Assembly: GCA_020630875.1 (NCBI GenBank) | Contig: JAHDIH010000006.1 | Location: forward strand, 62,001 to 126,000 | Direction of reading: 5' to 3' | DNA: 64,000 bases | From: Deltaproteobacteria bacterium | Lineage (GTDB): Bacteria; Myxococcota_A; Polyangia; Haliangiales; Haliangiaceae | In this document: positions 34,697 through 48,700 of the stretch, piece after piece | Numbering within the stretch: position 1 is the first letter of the stretch | Layout of the letters: every line of letters starts with the position of its first letter | Notes under the pieces: model-generated | Told to the model about the DNA's origin: nothing | Database searches by the model: none | What the model saw: the letters and a program-made list of their open reading frames with translations, nothing else | Translations under genes and position numbers: made by a program

Positions 34697-37600
34697 GTGG
34701 GGGATTTAAAGAATCTATTTTTTTTCTTGTGTGTGATGTTGTTGCCAAAGGTGGCAATGGCACAGCCTGTGGCGACTTGTCCGGTGGATGTGAGGTGGGA
34801 AAACAGTCCTGAGACAACGCAAGACGATACGCCACTTCTAGGTCAAACGTATTACCTTCGCTACCGATTGGATAATACTGGTACGCAAACTGGTTTCTTG
34901 CCGGGAGTTGAAATTGAACTGCCGCCTGAGCATTCGATCATTGATGCCGAAGGCGTTGGACAGTCGGCGACCTACTCCCAAGTAGGAATTTTTCCGGCCT
35001 CAGGCCAACTCAATCATCCCGACACGAACGAAGTCATCACGGGTACGCCTGGTAACTCGTTGTGGTGGGTTCTCTATCCGATCTCCTCCCAACCACCAAG
35101 TGCTCCTGAGTTTGAAATGTTCGTACACGTTCAGACTACCAACGACGCGACCTTTGAAACGTTAATGGATATCAAAGCGCGTTGCGGTTACTACTACGGA
35201 ACCGACGCCCTCAACAATTCGGCCACCGACCCTGTAGTCAATACCAACGCGGACACCACCCTCACCGTGGTACTAATGGACGTTCGAAGGTTCAGCCCTA
35301 AACACTGTCAAGGCTCAAGTCACGTGGCAGCGAGCCGCATCACCTTTGACCTGGCTGCTGGTGCGTCTCTTGGTGCCACAACAATGACGATTAGTCTTGA
35401 TTCTGACTTTCAATACACCGGCTATAACGGACCAGGAACGGTGGTTTCTGCCCCCGCTGGTTTGGGCGGACAGTTGGTCATCGATTTGCCAGCACTCGCC
35501 GGAATGCTTGGAGTGGACATGTCCATCTCAGTGGAGGGGTACGTTCCCGTTGGTAAGATTACCCAGACGAATCCGACCCCCTACGCTTACGTGCACGCGG
35601 TGGAACTTCATGGACAGTCTGGGTTGGGAAGTAACTACGATATTACCACTAATGCCGGCACTCAAAGCGTCAATCCTTTGGTCAGTTCGCTTACCGGCAG
35701 AGTGTTAGCGCTAGCTGTTTTCGAAACGATAACAGTGGTAGGAGGTGGCGTCGTAGCTTCAGGTTCGACACTCGATTTTGACGTTAGAGTTTGCGTAGCC
35801 GACGACTTTACCAAAGACATGGTTCATGTGGTGTCCGACCACGACGACGGACTGACGTACGTGGCAGGATCGTCTACATGGAATGGTGGAGCAACGACTG
35901 CTCCAGTCATTACAGGTCTCGGACCACAGTTTCTCGATCATGATCTAGGCACACTTGCTCCTAGTACCGATTTTCTTCTGGAGTATCAGATGACGGTTAA
36001 CGAGACTTACAATCAAACAGGGATCGACATTCGCGCAGGAGACGTATTTACTACTCGCCATACCGTTTCTGGTGACGTTTCAGGCTCTGCCCCCCCTCTA
36101 ACTTGTACCGATACCGAATCTTCTGGCGGAGGTAACGATGACTTTGAGGAACTTCCAGATCCTGTACTTACAAAAGTGACTACCCCTTTGATTCAAGAGG
36201 TCAGAGCTGGTGATGTGGTCACCTTTGATTTGAAATTTGAAATCCTAAACGGTGACGAAGGCGCCACAGTCTTAACCGACTATTTGCCGCAACCGATTTT
36301 TGATGCGATGGAAGTTTCGGGCGAAACTATTGGTCCGATGGGAGGAGCGACAAAGGTTCGCTATGGTCCCGATCATAACTTGCCGCAGACAGCTCATGCC
36401 GTGAATGTTGACGCCGCCAATAACGCATTCTTCATCAACATGCCTGACGTTTCTAGCGTAGGTGTGGTTTCCAAAACTTTTCATGTCCTCATTGACATGA
36501 CCGTCGGGACAGGACCTTTCGAAGACGGATTCGGATTTTCCAATATTATGTCCACGGTAGAAACTAGTACGGGTTATTCGGACCTAACGTCTTTCGACAT
36601 GATTATCCGTGTGCCAGAGCTGGAAGCGGAAAAAACAGCAACCGTTACGACTGGAGACGCCGGTGACACCATAAGTTACACCGTAACCGTAACCAACACG
36701 GGGGGCGACAGTGCTCACGATGTGGAACTCAGTGACATTTTACCTGCAGACGTTTCGTTTGTTGGTGGCACGCTAGCGGTAACTGAAGGAGATGGTACTA
36801 CCGCCGTTCCTTTCACTGGTGATTTGTTTACAAGTAACCTGGACCTAACCAACGCAATACCAAAAGACACCGGCGGTACCGATCACATCATTCTTATCAA
36901 GTACGATGTGGTTTTGGATAACAGCGTGAACTCAGGCGACCAGTTGATCAACAAATTTGTCATCGAGCAATTTGCATCTGCACCAAGTGGACCAAATCAT
37001 GCCTCTCCAAACGAAACGAGTCACACGGTGACGATTTCACCTTTTGTGGTGGATAAATCTCGCTTGGGAGTGGAGGCGTACACCTGGGGACAAGAAGCCG
37101 TTTACACCATCGATATTACGGTGCCGGAAGGAACGCATTCTCCATTTAACCTGCGGGATCGACTTCCAGCCGGTCTCGGCTTTGTCGGATTCGAAAACAT
37201 TCAGAATCCCGATGGATTGCTTTGTGGCGGCGTTCTTTGTGAAACCGCTCTCGCAGGCGCGGTACCTACAGTGACTGGAACCACCAATGGTTTCACTACA
37301 ATAGATGTCGCACTCGGAGATATTGTAAATCCGGCAGATTCTGATGTGGAAACCCTAAGCTTGGACGTGAGAGTTATCGCTGATGGCGCAAGTACTGCAG
37401 CCGCGGGTCTTAACTTCCGAAACTTCTTTTGGGTAAACCTTCGCTACCGGGGGGATGATTCGACCCTGGATATCAGTGATCCGACGCTTACTGCTTCCAC
37501 AACGCTGAGTGGGCCCGCCGCGCTTGATGCTGGCGAAACCGTGACGGTTTCTAGTGTGCTTGCCACCTTTGGCTCACCGTTTGATGCGCATGATGTAGTG

Positions 37601-40600
37601 TTCTCAATCGATTTGACCGGAGAAAAAATTGCGAATCAAACTGGTACGGTTTCACTCGGAGCTGGTTGTCCAGCAGGCGTGGTTACCTCAGATACGGCAA
37701 CGCTGGTCACGGTGACGTTTGCGTTATTCCCCACAGGCACAAATTGTCAGGTAGACTTTGATACCACGGTACTAGACTCTGTCGTTCACCCTGAAACCAT
37801 CAACGTTGCAAACTCCATCGCCTATGATTCTCAAAGTGGTTCGCCGGCAGAACAACGGGCCTATGGCCGTACAGCAAACAGCAACAATCTTACCACTACC
37901 GGTGCAACGAGCGTCGCCAAGGCTTTTGTAAGCTCAAGTGATGCTTCTACTGCAGACCCAGCAATTGCCATTGGCGAAACGGCAGTCTATCAACTAACTG
38001 TTACGGTCCCAGAAGGGACCACCAACAACTTAACGGTCACGGACGATCCTCCGCCAGGGCTAAAGATAGTCGGGGTTAGTTTTGATACTTCCGCTTTTGT
38101 GGGGGCAATTACGCCTCCTGCAGGACCGACTTCCGGTACCACGGGACAAGCGTTGACCTGGGCTTTCGGTAACGTGGTAGCCACAGGCTCGGCGGGTGGC
38201 CAGGATGACAATACGTTTACGATCGACGTCACCGTTCAAGGTACTCTAGATCCAGCGATGACCGCTGCGGGATCCAACAACGTCGCAACTACGGCAGAGA
38301 ATGGCACGACTGAAGGGAACGCTACAGTGCCGGTTACTCTTGCACTGCCACAACCATCAATCGGGTTGACAATCGATGACAACACACCTTCTGCGACGCA
38401 AACGGCGAACCTCAACGCTGTAATCACTAATGGCGCCGGAGCCGGCCCGATATGCAACACTACTTTCACTGTTGCGGTGCCAGCAGGGTTCACGATTGAA
38501 AGCTTTACTGCGGACGGACTAGACAACGACCTGGATGCGACAACAGATGAAGCCGATGAAGCGTCACTTGTTTCTGGAAACACGATTACATTCCCAGTGG
38601 TTGGCTGCATTAACGGCGGCGCGAGCTTAATGTTCCCGTTCCAAGCCACTGCGGCGTCTACCATTACTCCGGCAACCGTGAACTTTACCGGAACGTTGGG
38701 TAACTACGATACGCTGGCTGCAGGGGGCGAAACTATCGCGCCGACCGCTGATTTGCACGACAACAATGGTGTTGCGGGAGTTGACGAAGCTGCCGATGCG
38801 ACTACTACGTTGCCTGTTACGCCAAGCGCTCCGTCTTTCACCTTTACCAAGGCGGCGATTGATGAAAACGGCCCGCTTCTAGAGCCAGGTGACTTTGTGA
38901 CGTATTCTATTAAGCTGGAAAACACCGGTACTGGACCATCCGCGGGAATTGAGATCAAAGACATTGTTCCCACAACCAACGTGACCTACGTTGCGGGAAG
39001 TGAAACGGTAGTTGGTTCCGCCGGAGTAACCGCTTCCGACCTTTCGATCGCAGAGTCAGGTGGCACCGTCGTTGCTACGCTTTCTCCAAGTAGCTTGCCA
39101 GCAGGAGAGAGCATCACCGTAACGTTTAGGATGGAACTTGACGATCCTCTTGCGGTTGGTTCTCAAGTTACTAACCAAGCAACTGCACGATCTACGGACC
39201 CACAAGGTTTCGCGCTACTAAGTGACGACCCGGCTACTGCTGCCGCTGACGACCCGACTGTTATCGCCACAGCGTCTACGAACGACCTGGATGGGGATGG
39301 CGTTCCGAATGCAAGCGACACAGATCCTAACGATCCGTCCGTTTGTAGTGATATCGATAGCGACGGTTGCGACGATTGTTCCATTGCGAATCTTCAGCAA
39401 GTCGGTAACGATGGCGACGATCTAGATGGCGACGGACAATGCGACCTTGGCGACGACGACGACGACAACGACGGCATACCAGATAACGAAGAAGGGCCCG
39501 ATGGCGTGGACCCAAGTGCTGATGCCGATGGTGATGGAATACCAAACTATCTGGACGTAGACGATGACGGAACCATTGGAGGCCCAACCTGCACGGATGT
39601 GGCTGCGCCGGTAGGCGAGTGCGATGTTATTGATCCTAAGTGGGATACCGATGGCGACGGAGTTCCGAATCATCTTGACCTAGATTCTGACAACGATGGA
39701 ATCCCAGATGTTGTGGAAGGACAAAGCGGTTGCGCGGATCTTGATTTAAACGGCATTTGCGATGGACCGTTTAATTCAGACGGCATTGCAACTGATGCTA
39801 CGAATCCTACCCCTCCGGACACTGATGGGGACGGAATCCCAGACTTCCAAGACTTGGACAGCGATAACGACGGAATCCCAGATGTGCTCGAAGGAGGATC
39901 TGGTTGCGTGGATACTACTGTTGCTGACTCCGTGTGCGACGGACCAGATACCGATGGCGATGGCATCGTTGATTCTATCGACGGTGGACCCGCTGGCTAT
40001 GGCGATGGCGATGGAACGGGCGTTCCACCTAACAGTGACAGCGACGCGACTCCGAACTACTTAGATTTGGACAGCGATAACGACGGACTTTCTGACGTGG
40101 TCGAAGGGGAGTCGGGCTGTTTTGACGTCGCTCCTGAAGATCAAGTTTGCGATGGACCTGACACCGACGGTGATGGCGTGGTGGATACGATTGATGATGT
40201 TGTTGGATTTGGAGACCCTCCGGTAGTTCCAACGGATACGGATTCCGACATGAATCCAGACTACATCGAGATCGATTCGGACAACGATGGGAACAACGAT
40301 ACGGATGATTCCAATTGCGACGACAGCGCTCCTGCAGACGGACAGTGCGACGGACCAGATACAGACGGAGATGGAATCGTAGACCAAAATGATCCAACGG
40401 TTGGATTTGGTGCAGTGTCTGATATCGATGGAGATGGAATTCCAGATGCTCTTGATGAAGACGATGATAATGATGGCATCTTAGATGTAGACGAAACACC
40501 AAATGGGGTGGATCCAAACTTAGACTCCGACGGCGATAACATTCCTGATTATTTGGATGCTGATGATAATGGCAGTGGCACCGCTCCAGCATGTACGGAT

Positions 40601-43600
40601 GCCGCTCCAGCTGACGGCGTATGCGACGTGGTGGATGCTATCTGGGACACGGACGGAGATGGCGTTCCGGATCACATTGACTTGGATGCCGACAACGATG
40701 GAATTCCAGATGTAATCGAAGGCGGAAGTGATTGCGCGGATGCCGATAGTGACGGTATTTGCGATGGACCATTTGGTGGTAACGGTGTTGCTACAGATGC
40801 TACCGGACCTCTTGCGGATACCGACGGCGATGGCGTACCAGACTTTCAAGATCTAGATTCAGACAACGATGGAATCAGCGACCTGGTAGAAGGCGGCTCT
40901 GGTTGCACCGACGCGGCGCCGGTGGACGGCGTTTGCGATGGTCCGGATGGTGATGGAGACGGAATCGTTGATAGCATTGACCCCGCCGATTCCTTTGGCG
41001 ACGACGATGGAGTGGTGACACCAACCGATACGGACATGGATGGCGTAGATGACTATCAAGATCTTGACTCTGACAACGATGGAATCCTAGACGTCACAGA
41101 AGGAAATTCCGGATGCACGGACGGACCTCCTACGGACGGCGTGTGCGACGGCCCTGATACTGACGGTGACGGAATTCCAGATAGTGTTGACGACGGCGTT
41201 GGCTTTGGAGATCCCGTACCTCCGGTTCTTCCCGACGCGGATATGGACGGTGTCCCGGACAACCAAGAAGTCGACAGCGACAACGATGGAGTTAACGATA
41301 ACGTGCTTAACGGCTGCATCGATGTAGCCATGGACGGTCAATGCGATGGTGTGGACGTGGATGGCGATGGAATTATTGACCAAGTAGACGAAGACACAAC
41401 TGTCTTTGGAAGTCCTGTGCTAGATGACACGGACGGTGATGGGATTCCAGACTTGCTTGACGTTGACGACGACAATGATGGCATCCTTGATACAGAGGAA
41501 GGACCGGCAGGCGTGGATCCTACCGCTGATGTGGATGGCGACGGCGTACCAAACTGGGCAGACTCAGACAACGACGGAACGGGAACCGCACCAACTTGCG
41601 CGGATACTTCACCTGCAGATGGCGCCTGCGATACCATTGATCCTCAGTTCGACACTGACGGTGACGGAATCCCTGATGCCAACGATCTAGACAGCGACAA
41701 CGACGGATTGCCTGACTCTGTAGAGGGCGCATCTGGATGCGTGGATGCCGCAGCCGCCGATGGCATCTGTGATGGTCCGTTCGATCCCACAGGACTTGCA
41801 ACGGATGCAACCAACGCGGTTCCTGTCGATAGTGACATGGACGGGGTACCAGACTTCCAAGACTTGGATAGTGATAACGATGGGGCTACCGACCTAGAAG
41901 AAGTCGGCTCGGGTTGTACGGATACCACACCAACTGATGGTGTGTGCGATGGACCTGATGCAGACGGTGATGGAATCGTTGACAGTATCGACCCGGGAAG
42001 TTCATTTGGAGACGATGACGGCAGCGCAACGCCAGCTAACGACGATACGGATGCCGCACCCAATTACCTTGATGATGATAGTGACGGCGATGGTATTCCC
42101 GATATCGTCGAAGCCGGAACAAACTGCGCCGATACGGCTCCAGCTGACGGCGAATGCGATGGACCTGATGCCGATGGAGATGGACTTGTAGACACTGTCG
42201 ATCCGAATCCCGCCTTTGGTGGCGGACCACCGGCAGTCGACACCGATGGAGACGGGATCCCAGACATCTTCGACTTAGATTCTGACAACGATGGAATCCT
42301 AGACTCGGATGAGGGAACCGAAGACCTTGATGGTGATGGAATTCCTGACTACCTCGACTTAGACAGCGACAACGACGGCATCTCCGACCTAGTCGAAAAC
42401 CAATCCGGTTGCGCGGACGTAGCGCCGCAAGACAACGTCTGCGACGGACCCATCGATGCAGATGGTGTGGCAACGGATGCTACGACAGGCGTGTTAGTCG
42501 ATACGGATGGCGACGGCGTACCTGATGTGATTGATTTGGATAGCGATAACGACGGCATTCCAGATATTGCAGAAGGGCAAAGCGGATGCACGGACGCAGC
42601 ACCAGTTGATGGAATGTGCGACGGACCCGATACCGATGGTGATGGGATTGTCAATGACATCGACGAGTTGGTCGGACACGGAGATCCTGATGTCGATGGT
42701 ACCCCGGACACAGACGGTGATGGCGTACCTGACATGATCGACCTAGATAGTGACAACGACGGAATTCCGGATATCGAAGAAGGCGACAGCGGTTGCGAAG
42801 ATGCCGACAAAAATGGCGTCTGCGATGGACCTGACGCTGATGGCGATGGAATTGCAGATTCCATTGATGACAGCCCGAACTATGGCGACACGATGCCAGC
42901 GATACCAGCGGACACCGATGGTGATGGCGACCCTGACTACGTCGATCTAGATAGCGACAACGACGGAACTCCTGATTTGTCGCCAGATTGTGAAGACGTA
43001 GCTCCAGCCGACGATATGTGCGACGGCCCAGATTCGGATGGCGATGGCGGTGTAGACGACATCGACGACCATGTTGGATTCGGACTTGGTAGTGACACGG
43101 ACGGTGACGGTGTTCCAGATGTAGATGACCTTGACGATGACAATGATGGAATTCTAGACGTGGATGAAGGTGATGAAACGATAGACACCGATGGCGATGG
43201 AGTGCCGGACTCACTCGACTTAGACAGTGACAACGATGGTATTCCAGATGCATACGAAAGCGGCAATCCATGCGTCGATACGACTCCTCAAGATTCCGTA
43301 TGCGATGGACCATTCGACAGTGACGGTGTAGTTGATACTGCAGTGGACGATCCCGTGGACACAGACGGTGACGGAATGCCGGACTTCCAAGATTTGGATG
43401 CAGACGGAGATGGCATCCCAGATATCATTGAAGGCGATGTCGACTGCGACGATGCTGACGGCGACAACCAATGCGATGGCGCGGACACGGACGGTGATGG
43501 AATCCCTGACTCAGCGGACCAAACCAATGGATTCGGAGATACCGACGTTAACGATCCTCCAGATACGGACGGAGATGGCGCACCTGACTTCCAAGATGAA

Positions 43601-45547
43601 GACGCCGATGGTGATGGAGTGCCTGATATCGATGAAGGTCTTGACGATCCAGACGGAGATGGAGTGCCTAATTACCTAGACGAAGACAGTGACAACGATG
43701 GTTTCCTTGATGGAACCGGACTCTCAGGTGGAGGTTGCACAAGTGGCAATGACTTTGGATGGCTTGCGATGTTGCTTCTGCTGGGATTCATGCGACGACG
43801 TAAAACCGTAGTTGGCGTCTTGGCCTTTGCCACAGCAATGCAAGCATCGGCACAAACGCCAACCGACTTCTCTGTGGAGAGATTCCGTTTGTCTAACGAT
43901 CGCACTGGTATCCTAGATACTGAATCCGCGGACGTTAGCGGACACGGTACCTTTGAACTGTCGAGTTGGCTTGGCTATGCAAACGATCCGTTTGTAGCGT
44001 ATTCTACGGTAGGTGGTGATAGAACGCGACTAGGTTCTTTGGTCTCCGACCGGGTGGGGCTGAGCTTGATGGGAGCGGTCTCGCTTTGGGAGAAAGTGCA
44101 AATTGCTGTGGATGTGCCGTTGGTACTAAACCAACAAGATAGTGATACGGGTAACATTCTGACGGCCCCTTCTTCTGGCAACAGCTTTGGACTTGGCGAC
44201 ATTCGAGTCGCGTTAAAACTCCAATTGTTGGATCACGACAGTGTGGACATTGCGCTACAGGTAGCAGGAAGATTGCCCACAAGCACCGAAGTCGACTACA
44301 GCGGCGAGTCGAAAGGAGCGTTAGAAGCGGAACTCATCTTCTCTAAACGATTTTCAGATACGTTCAGAGCAGCGTTCGACTTAGGGTATCGCTTGCGTGA
44401 AGATCATCAAGTTCTCAACCTACTAGCGCAAGACGAATTCTACGGGCATTTAGGATTGGCCGCCGCCGTGAGCGATCAAGTGGAACTGCAACTTAGCGTT
44501 TCCGCTGCAACCGCGGTAAAGGACGCATTCGGCAAATTCAACACCAACCATATCGAACCAAAGCTTGGAATTGTATACGAGCCGAATCAATCGTGGGCAC
44601 TATTTGCCGCTGCTGGGATGGGGCTATCCGAAGGTTATGGAACCCCGGATTGGCGGGTACTTGGTGGCCTTAGGTACACCAACGCTAAAGACAGCGAGCC
44701 TGCTCCGGCTGCTGTAGAGCCTGCGCCACCTGCACCGGTGGATACTGATGGTGATGGCATCTACGACCACGCCGACAAGTGTCCCGAAAAGCCAGAGACT
44801 AAAAATGACTTTGAAGACGAAGACGGTTGTCCTGACGAAGTGGTGGTCGCTGATACCGATGGCGACGGCATTTTAGACGACAAAGACAAGTGCAGGGACA
44901 CGCCAGAAGACAAAGACAACTTCCAAGACGAAGATGGATGTCCTGAAGCGGACAACGACGGCGATGGCGTAGTTGATGCCGTGGATAAGTGTCCACTTAA
45001 ATCTGGTCCAGCGGATAACTCTGGTTGCCCGCATTCTGATAGAGACAACGACACCGTGGTTGATAAGTTTGACGTTTGTCCAGATAAAGTTGGAAAGCCA
45101 GAATGGCAAGGATGTCCTAAAGATCCGAAAGTTAAGATTACTTCAAGTGGCATTCAAATCGTGGAAAAAATCTACTTTAGGACTGGTAAAGATAGAATTC
45201 GCTCACGCTCATTTGGGATATTAAGAAATGTAGCGAGAGTTTTGTTGAGTCATCCGGAAATTATACATGTGATCGTAGAAGGGCATACTGATTCACGTGG
45301 GAGTGCGCGTTCGAACAAGCGACTGTCGCAACGTCGCGCTGACGCGGTGGTAATGTTCCTTATTACGGAGGGGGTAAGCCCTGCAAGACTAGAAGCTCAA
45401 GGTTGGGGAGAAGAAAGACCAAAGCTTGAAGATGCACGCTCTCGTTCTGAGCACGCACAAAATCGTCGAGTGGAGTTTGTGATTCCTAAAACCGCTGGCA
45501 TCCAGCAAAATGACAATGCGGCAACTTCAGATACTATCGACCGCTAA
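34697..45547 (+). CDS. Giant surface protein: DUF11-type repeats, TSP3 repeats, internal MYXO-CTERM-like segment, then OmpA-family module
   Basis: 3616 residues. Signal peptide at 1-22 ([12 protein letters not shown], cleaved before QPV). Residues ~30-1500 are beta-sandwich modules; several resemble DUF11 conserved repeats ([14 protein letters not shown] near 655, [14 protein letters not shown] near 795, [16 protein letters not shown] near 1393). Residues ~1527-3003 are Asp-rich Ca-binding TSP3 repeats ([19 protein letters not shown]). Around 3013-3035 is [20 protein letters not shown] followed by FMRRRK, which resembles a MYXO-CTERM tail. It continues without a stop into a second signal-peptide-like segment, a barrel-like domain (~3050-3335), more TSP3-type repeats and an OmpA C-terminal domain ([20 protein letters not shown], ~3520-3540). 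Start GTG 34697 has no good ribosome site. Probable outer-surface adhesin/structural protein; an ordered gene fusion. Confidence 0.85.
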   Translation: MGDLKNLFFFLCVMLLPKVAMAQPVATCPVDVRWENSPETTQDDTPLLGQTYYLRYRLDNTGTQTGFLPGVEIELPPEHSIIDAEGVGQSATYSQVGIFPASGQLNHPDTNEVITGTPGNSLWWVLYPISSQPPSAPEFEMFVHVQTTNDATFETLMDIKARCGYYYGTDALNNSATDPVVNTNADTTLTVVLMDVRRFSPKHCQGSSHVAASRITFDLAAGASLGATTMTISLDSDFQYTGYNGPGTVVSAPAGLGGQLVIDLPALAGMLGVDMSISVEGYVPVGKITQTNPTPYAYVHAVELHGQSGLGSNYDITTNAGTQSVNPLVSSLTGRVLALAVFETITVVGGGVVASGSTLDFDVRVCVADDFTKDMVHVVSDHDDGLTYVAGSSTWNGGATTAPVITGLGPQFLDHDLGTLAPSTDFLLEYQMTVNETYNQTGIDIRAGDVFTTRHTVSGDVSGSAPPLTCTDTESSGGGNDDFEELPDPVLTKVTTPLIQEVRAGDVVTFDLKFEILNGDEGATVLTDYLPQPIFDAMEVSGETIGPMGGATKVRYGPDHNLPQTAHAVNVDAANNAFFINMPDVSSVGVVSKTFHVLIDMTVGTGPFEDGFGFSNIMSTVETSTGYSDLTSFDMIIRVPELEAEKTATVTTGDAGDTISYTVTVTNTGGDSAHDVELSDILPADVSFVGGTLAVTEGDGTTAVPFTGDLFTSNLDLTNAIPKDTGGTDHIILIKYDVVLDNSVNSGDQLINKFVIEQFASAPSGPNHASPNETSHTVTISPFVVDKSRLGVEAYTWGQEAVYTIDITVPEGTHSPFNLRDRLPAGLGFVGFENIQNPDGLLCGGVLCETALAGAVPTVTGTTNGFTTIDVALGDIVNPADSDVETLSLDVRVIADGASTAAAGLNFRNFFWVNLRYRGDDSTLDISDPTLTASTTLSGPAALDAGETVTVSSVLATFGSPFDAHDVVFSIDLTGEKIANQTGTVSLGAGCPAGVVTSDTATLVTVTFALFPTGTNCQVDFDTTVLDSVVHPETINVANSIAYDSQSGSPAEQRAYGRTANSNNLTTTGATSVAKAFVSSSDASTADPAIAIGETAVYQLTVTVPEGTTNNLTVTDDPPPGLKIVGVSFDTSAFVGAITPPAGPTSGTTGQALTWAFGNVVATGSAGGQDDNTFTIDVTVQGTLDPAMTAAGSNNVATTAENGTTEGNATVPVTLALPQPSIGLTIDDNTPSATQTANLNAVITNGAGAGPICNTTFTVAVPAGFTIESFTADGLDNDLDATTDEADEASLVSGNTITFPVVGCINGGASLMFPFQATAASTITPATVNFTGTLGNYDTLAAGGETIAPTADLHDNNGVAGVDEAADATTTLPVTPSAPSFTFTKAAIDENGPLLEPGDFVTYSIKLENTGTGPSAGIEIKDIVPTTNVTYVAGSETVVGSAGVTASDLSIAESGGTVVATLSPSSLPAGESITVTFRMELDDPLAVGSQVTNQATARSTDPQGFALLSDDPATAAADDPTVIATASTNDLDGDGVPNASDTDPNDPSVCSDIDSDGCDDCSIANLQQVGNDGDDLDGDGQCDLGDDDDDNDGIPDNEEGPDGVDPSADADGDGIPNYLDVDDDGTIGGPTCTDVAAPVGECDVIDPKWDTDGDGVPNHLDLDSDNDGIPDVVEGQSGCADLDLNGICDGPFNSDGIATDATNPTPPDTDGDGIPDFQDLDSDNDGIPDVLEGGSGCVDTTVADSVCDGPDTDGDGIVDSIDGGPAGYGDGDGTGVPPNSDSDATPNYLDLDSDNDGLSDVVEGESGCFDVAPEDQVCDGPDTDGDGVVDTIDDVVGFGDPPVVPTDTDSDMNPDYIEIDSDNDGNNDTDDSNCDDSAPADGQCDGPDTDGDGIVDQNDPTVGFGAVSDIDGDGIPDALDEDDDNDGILDVDETPNGVDPNLDSDGDNIPDYLDADDNGSGTAPACTDAAPADGVCDVVDAIWDTDGDGVPDHIDLDADNDGIPDVIEGGSDCADADSDGICDGPFGGNGVATDATGPLADTDGDGVPDFQDLDSDNDGISDLVEGGSGCTDAAPVDGVCDGPDGDGDGIVDSIDPADSFGDDDGVVTPTDTDMDGVDDYQDLDSDNDGILDVTEGNSGCTDGPPTDGVCDGPDTDGDGIPDSVDDGVGFGDPVPPVLPDADMDGVPDNQEVDSDNDGVNDNVLNGCIDVAMDGQCDGVDVDGDGIIDQVDEDTTVFGSPVLDDTDGDGIPDLLDVDDDNDGILDTEEGPAGVDPTADVDGDGVPNWADSDNDGTGTAPTCADTSPADGACDTIDPQFDTDGDGIPDANDLDSDNDGLPDSVEGASGCVDAAAADGICDGPFDPTGLATDATNAVPVDSDMDGVPDFQDLDSDNDGATDLEEVGSGCTDTTPTDGVCDGPDADGDGIVDSIDPGSSFGDDDGSATPANDDTDAAPNYLDDDSDGDGIPDIVEAGTNCADTAPADGECDGPDADGDGLVDTVDPNPAFGGGPPAVDTDGDGIPDIFDLDSDNDGILDSDEGTEDLDGDGIPDYLDLDSDNDGISDLVENQSGCADVAPQDNVCDGPIDADGVATDATTGVLVDTDGDGVPDVIDLDSDNDGIPDIAEGQSGCTDAAPVDGMCDGPDTDGDGIVNDIDELVGHGDPDVDGTPDTDGDGVPDMIDLDSDNDGIPDIEEGDSGCEDADKNGVCDGPDADGDGIADSIDDSPNYGDTMPAIPADTDGDGDPDYVDLDSDNDGTPDLSPDCEDVAPADDMCDGPDSDGDGGVDDIDDHVGFGLGSDTDGDGVPDVDDLDDDNDGILDVDEGDETIDTDGDGVPDSLDLDSDNDGIPDAYESGNPCVDTTPQDSVCDGPFDSDGVVDTAVDDPVDTDGDGMPDFQDLDADGDGIPDIIEGDVDCDDADGDNQCDGADTDGDGIPDSADQTNGFGDTDVNDPPDTDGDGAPDFQDEDADGDGVPDIDEGLDDPDGDGVPNYLDEDSDNDGFLDGTGLSGGGCTSGNDFGWLAMLLLLGFMRRRKTVVGVLAFATAMQASAQTPTDFSVERFRLSNDRTGILDTESADVSGHGTFELSSWLGYANDPFVAYSTVGGDRTRLGSLVSDRVGLSLMGAVSLWEKVQIAVDVPLVLNQQDSDTGNILTAPSSGNSFGLGDIRVALKLQLLDHDSVDIALQVAGRLPTSTEVDYSGESKGALEAELIFSKRFSDTFRAAFDLGYRLREDHQVLNLLAQDEFYGHLGLAAAVSDQVELQLSVSAATAVKDAFGKFNTNHIEPKLGIVYEPNQSWALFAAAGMGLSEGYGTPDWRVLGGLRYTNAKDSEPAPAAVEPAPPAPVDTDGDGIYDHADKCPEKPETKNDFEDEDGCPDEVVVADTDGDGILDDKDKCRDTPEDKDNFQDEDGCPEADNDGDGVVDAVDKCPLKSGPADNSGCPHSDRDNDTVVDKFDVCPDKVGKPEWQGCPKDPKVKITSSGIQIVEKIYFRTGKDRIRSRSFGILRNVARVLLSHPEIIHVIVEGHTDSRGSARSNKRLSQRRADAVVMFLITEGVSPARLEAQGWGEERPKLEDARSRSEHAQNRRVEFVIPKTAGIQQNDNAATSDTIDR
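39278..43705 (+). repeat. TSP3-coding repeat array with ~1-kb higher-order period
   Basis: About 4.4 kb encoding DTDGDGIPD / DLDSDNDGI calcium-binding units grouped in 45-90-residue blocks, each with one Cys pair (SGC...CDGP). Equivalent block starts PTC/PAC...CD at 39584, 40586 and 41591 show super-repeats of 1002 and 1005 bp; the array decays after about 42300. Minus-strand open frames over this stretch are artefacts of the Asp codon bias. Confidence 0.85.
43790..45547 (+). other. Possible internally initiated OmpA-family protein nested in the giant ORF
   Basis: An in-frame ATG at 43790 opens [20 protein letters not shown], a normal signal peptide with a cleavage site ASA-Q. The following 585-residue product would be a complete OmpA-family protein: N-terminal barrel-like region ([35 protein letters not shown]), TSP3-type linker with Cys ([20 protein letters not shown]) and the peptidoglycan-binding OmpA domain at the end. 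Upstream GGGA is only 3 nt from the ATG, so ribosome binding is weak. Whether it is made separately or by processing of the giant protein is open. Confidence 0.4.
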
Positions 45548-45573
45548 TTTCTACCTCGAAAGTTAACCTACAA

Positions 45574-45605
45574 TCCCGCGCCACTCGCAAGTGGCGCGGG
45601 AATTT
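45574..45605 (+). terminator. Rho-independent terminator of the giant gene
   Basis: Perfect 12-bp stem TCCCGCGCCACT / AGTGGCGCGGGA with a CGCA loop (45574-45601), followed by ATTT. It lies 26 bp after the stop codon. Confidence 0.8.
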
Positions 45606-45686
45606 CACATCATTATATACGTAAGATTTTGCTTGGCTAAGACCAAGATGTACTAGCATCTGCCACAAAGGTACTTGTGAACTCAC

Positions 45687-45702
45687 AGTGAACTGTGTTC
45701 AA
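45687..45702. promoter_or_regulatory. Palindromic 16-mer (TGAAC-TGT-GTTCA core), copy 1
   Basis: AGTGAACTGTGTTCAA with a perfect 5+3+5 dyad at 45689-45701, overlapping the annotated GTG start of the RCC1/TSP3 gene. GTGAACT also occurs 11 bp upstream (45677-45683) as a direct repeat. The same 16-mer occurs at 61306-61321. It may be an operator shared by two surface lipoprotein genes (inference). Confidence 0.4.
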
Positions 45703-48700
45703 ATTATCTGTGGTGAGAATTCTAATAGTTGCAATCTTGTCGCTTTCTTTCGGATGCAGCCTGAGTAAGGAAGGGCCACCGGTGGGCGAAACGTTTCACA
45801 CCGAGGCGTCGGCAGTCGTCGGCGATGACGACGTAGTGCAAGTGGCTAATGGTGGAACGTTTACGTGCGCACTGTTTGGCGGCGGGGCTGTAAAATGTTG
45901 GGGAACAGGGAGTTTTGGTGAGTTGGGAACAGGAACAGCTTCTACCACGCTCGGGCAAGAAGCGAAAACTAGCGGCACCGCAGTCTTAGGTGGTCCCGCT
46001 CAAAAGATTGTTGCTGGCTCGGAGCACGTTTGCGCACTGTTAGAAAATGGCACGCTTCGTTGTTGGGGCGCCGCAGAAGGAGGACGGCTTGGGTACGGCA
46101 ATGAAGAAATCATAGGAGACAATGAAACGCCAGCTGACGCGGGGCCTGTCCCTGTCGGTGGCAAGGTTATTGATGTATCCGCCGGCGCGTATCATACGTG
46201 CGCAGTAAGGGATGACGGTGACGTGTATTGTTGGGGCGCAAGTCAGGTGGCCCGAGGAATCGTACTTGGTTTTCCTTCCACCCTAGTCGTTGGAGATGAT
46301 GAAACGCCCCAACTCGGAGGGAGAATAGATTTAGGCGGAGCTGCGGTGGCCGTTACATCGGGACGCACTCACGCTTGCGCAATCATGGATACGGGAGCGG
46401 TACGTTGTTGGGGCACTGGTGGAGGTCTTGGGTACGTTGGGGTTACTGCGGTAGAGGCTCCGGCAAGCTTTGGAGACGTCGCTGTTGGAGGTGCGGCAGT
46501 TAAGTTGAGTGCCGGGAACGGTATGAGTTGCGCCCTACTTTCTAACCAAGCGATACGTTGTTGGGGAGACAATTCAGCTGGTCAGTTAGGTTTGGGGCAC
46601 ACAGACCCGATTGGAGATGATGAAACTCCACAAAGTGCAGGTTTCTTAGCACTCGGAGGAAACGCCATAGATATCTCCACGAGCGAAGGGCATACTTGTG
46701 CGGTCCTTGATGATTCGTCATTGCGATGCTGGGGATACAGTCACTTTGGAGCTTTGGGGTATGGTAATAACGACTGGGTTGGTGATGACGAACTTCCATT
46801 TACTGCGGGGGCAGTGCTAGTGGGAGATAGCGTCGCTAAGGTTTCTACCTCCAATAAGAATACTTGCGTGGTCACTGCAACAGCAGATGTTCGTTGTTGG
46901 GGAGAAAGTTCTTTTGGTCAACTGGGGCATTCGATTACTTATGACGTGGGGGACAATGAACCACCGAATGTTCTTCCAATAGTTCCTTTGGGGACTTCTC
47001 CAGACAAAGTACTAAGTGTTCATATCGGTTCTAATCATGCGTGTGCAGCGCTTACTAGTGGCGCACTTAGATGTTGGGGAACTAATGACTTTGGCAAACT
47101 AGGTTACGGAAACGTAAACGATGTCGGAGACAATGAAAGTATTGCTGCCGGAGGCACTCTTGAGTTCGCAACAGCTGTTGTCGATGCAACTTTGGGGCAA
47201 GAGCATAGTTGCGCAATTCTTGCCAATGGAAATACCCATTGCTGGGGAGAGGGTAGTCAAGGAAAGTTAGGCTATGCCAACCAAATTTCTATTGGAGCTT
47301 CCCAGCGAGCTTCGACAACAAGCCCGGTTTCGTTAGGTGATAGTGTCATTGATATTTCCTCAGAGGTAAATCATACCTGCGCGGTGCTTGCTAACGGAGA
47401 AGTGGTTTGTTGGGGGCGCGCTGGCAATGGTGGACTTGGATACGGCAATTTGCAAGATGTGGGTGATGACGAGCATCCCTCGGACGTAGGGGCTGTACCT
47501 TTGGGAATGCTCGCTAGTGACGTGAGCGTTGGCAATCTTCACTCTTGTGCACTTTCATCAGCAGGTAGTGTAAAATGTTGGGGCGATAACTACAATGGTC
47601 AACTAGGCTATGGACATACCGACAATATAGGTAACGACGAGACTCCAGACTCTGTTGGCTTGGTTTCCCTTGGCGGAGTTGCTACGGAGATTGTAAGTGG
47701 TTGGCAATACAACTGCGCGTTACTTAGTGGCGGCAACGTACGTTGTTGGGGCCGCGGACAACAAGGAGAGCTAGGCTATGGCAATACTAACAATATTGGA
47801 GATGACGAGACTCCTGATTCTGCTGGTGACGTACCAATCGGAGGGACTGTTCAAGCTCTGGCTAGTGGCACAGGTCATACGTGTGCATTGTTGACCAACG
47901 GAAAAGTCAGATGTTGGGGGGCAAACTTCAGTGGCCAGCTAGGTCATGACAGCTCTGTATACAATAGGATTGGTGACGATGAAACGCCTGCATCAGTTGG
48001 TGACCTGCCACTACCCGGAACTGCAGTCGCTATATTTGCGGGAGGACAAACTACTTGTGCGCTGATGGATGATGATCGCTTGATTTGTTGGGGGGAGTCT
48101 TTAGCTCCAATTAATCCCAATCCTGGGTACGTATCCGTATTCGATAGCGATGCTGACGGGGTCGATGACTGGGAGGACACGGCCCCAGACAATCCACTTC
48201 TGTGCGTTGACAATGATGGCGACACTTGTGATGAGTGCAGCAGTGGTGACCCGGCCAACGATGGGAATGATACCGATGGGGATGGACTTTGCGATATAGG
48301 GGATCCGGATATCGACAATGATGGGATTGCCAATGCGGTCGACAACTGTCCACTTGATGCGAATCCATTGCAGGAAAACAGTGATGGTGATGCCATGGCC
48401 GATGCCTGCGATGACGATGACGACAACGATGGGGTAATCGATGTTGCCGATAGCGCACCGCTTGATCCGCTAGTTTGTCAGGACTCGGACAGGGATGGTT
48501 GTGAAGATTGCTCTAAAGGAAATGGATTCGCACCAGACAATGACGGGGTCGATTACGATGGGAATGGACAATGCCTTTGTGGTCCAGACGTGAAATTTAG
48601 CTTTACGAATACTTCATTGACGGTTACGGAAGGAGACTTTGGTAACATCTCCTATTCTCTCTTAAACCCTCAAAGTTACGTGTGTGATGTCGACATGTAT

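Noticed and set aside
39327-43600. Many long open frames on the minus strand and in other frames
   Set aside because: They are by-products of biased GAT/GAC and GGT/GGA codons in the TSP3 region and lack starts, signals or domains.
39278-43705. CRISPR-like periodic DNA
   Set aside because: The periodicity follows codons for Asp-rich TSP3 units in a continuous frame; units are diverged and have no fixed repeat/spacer structure.
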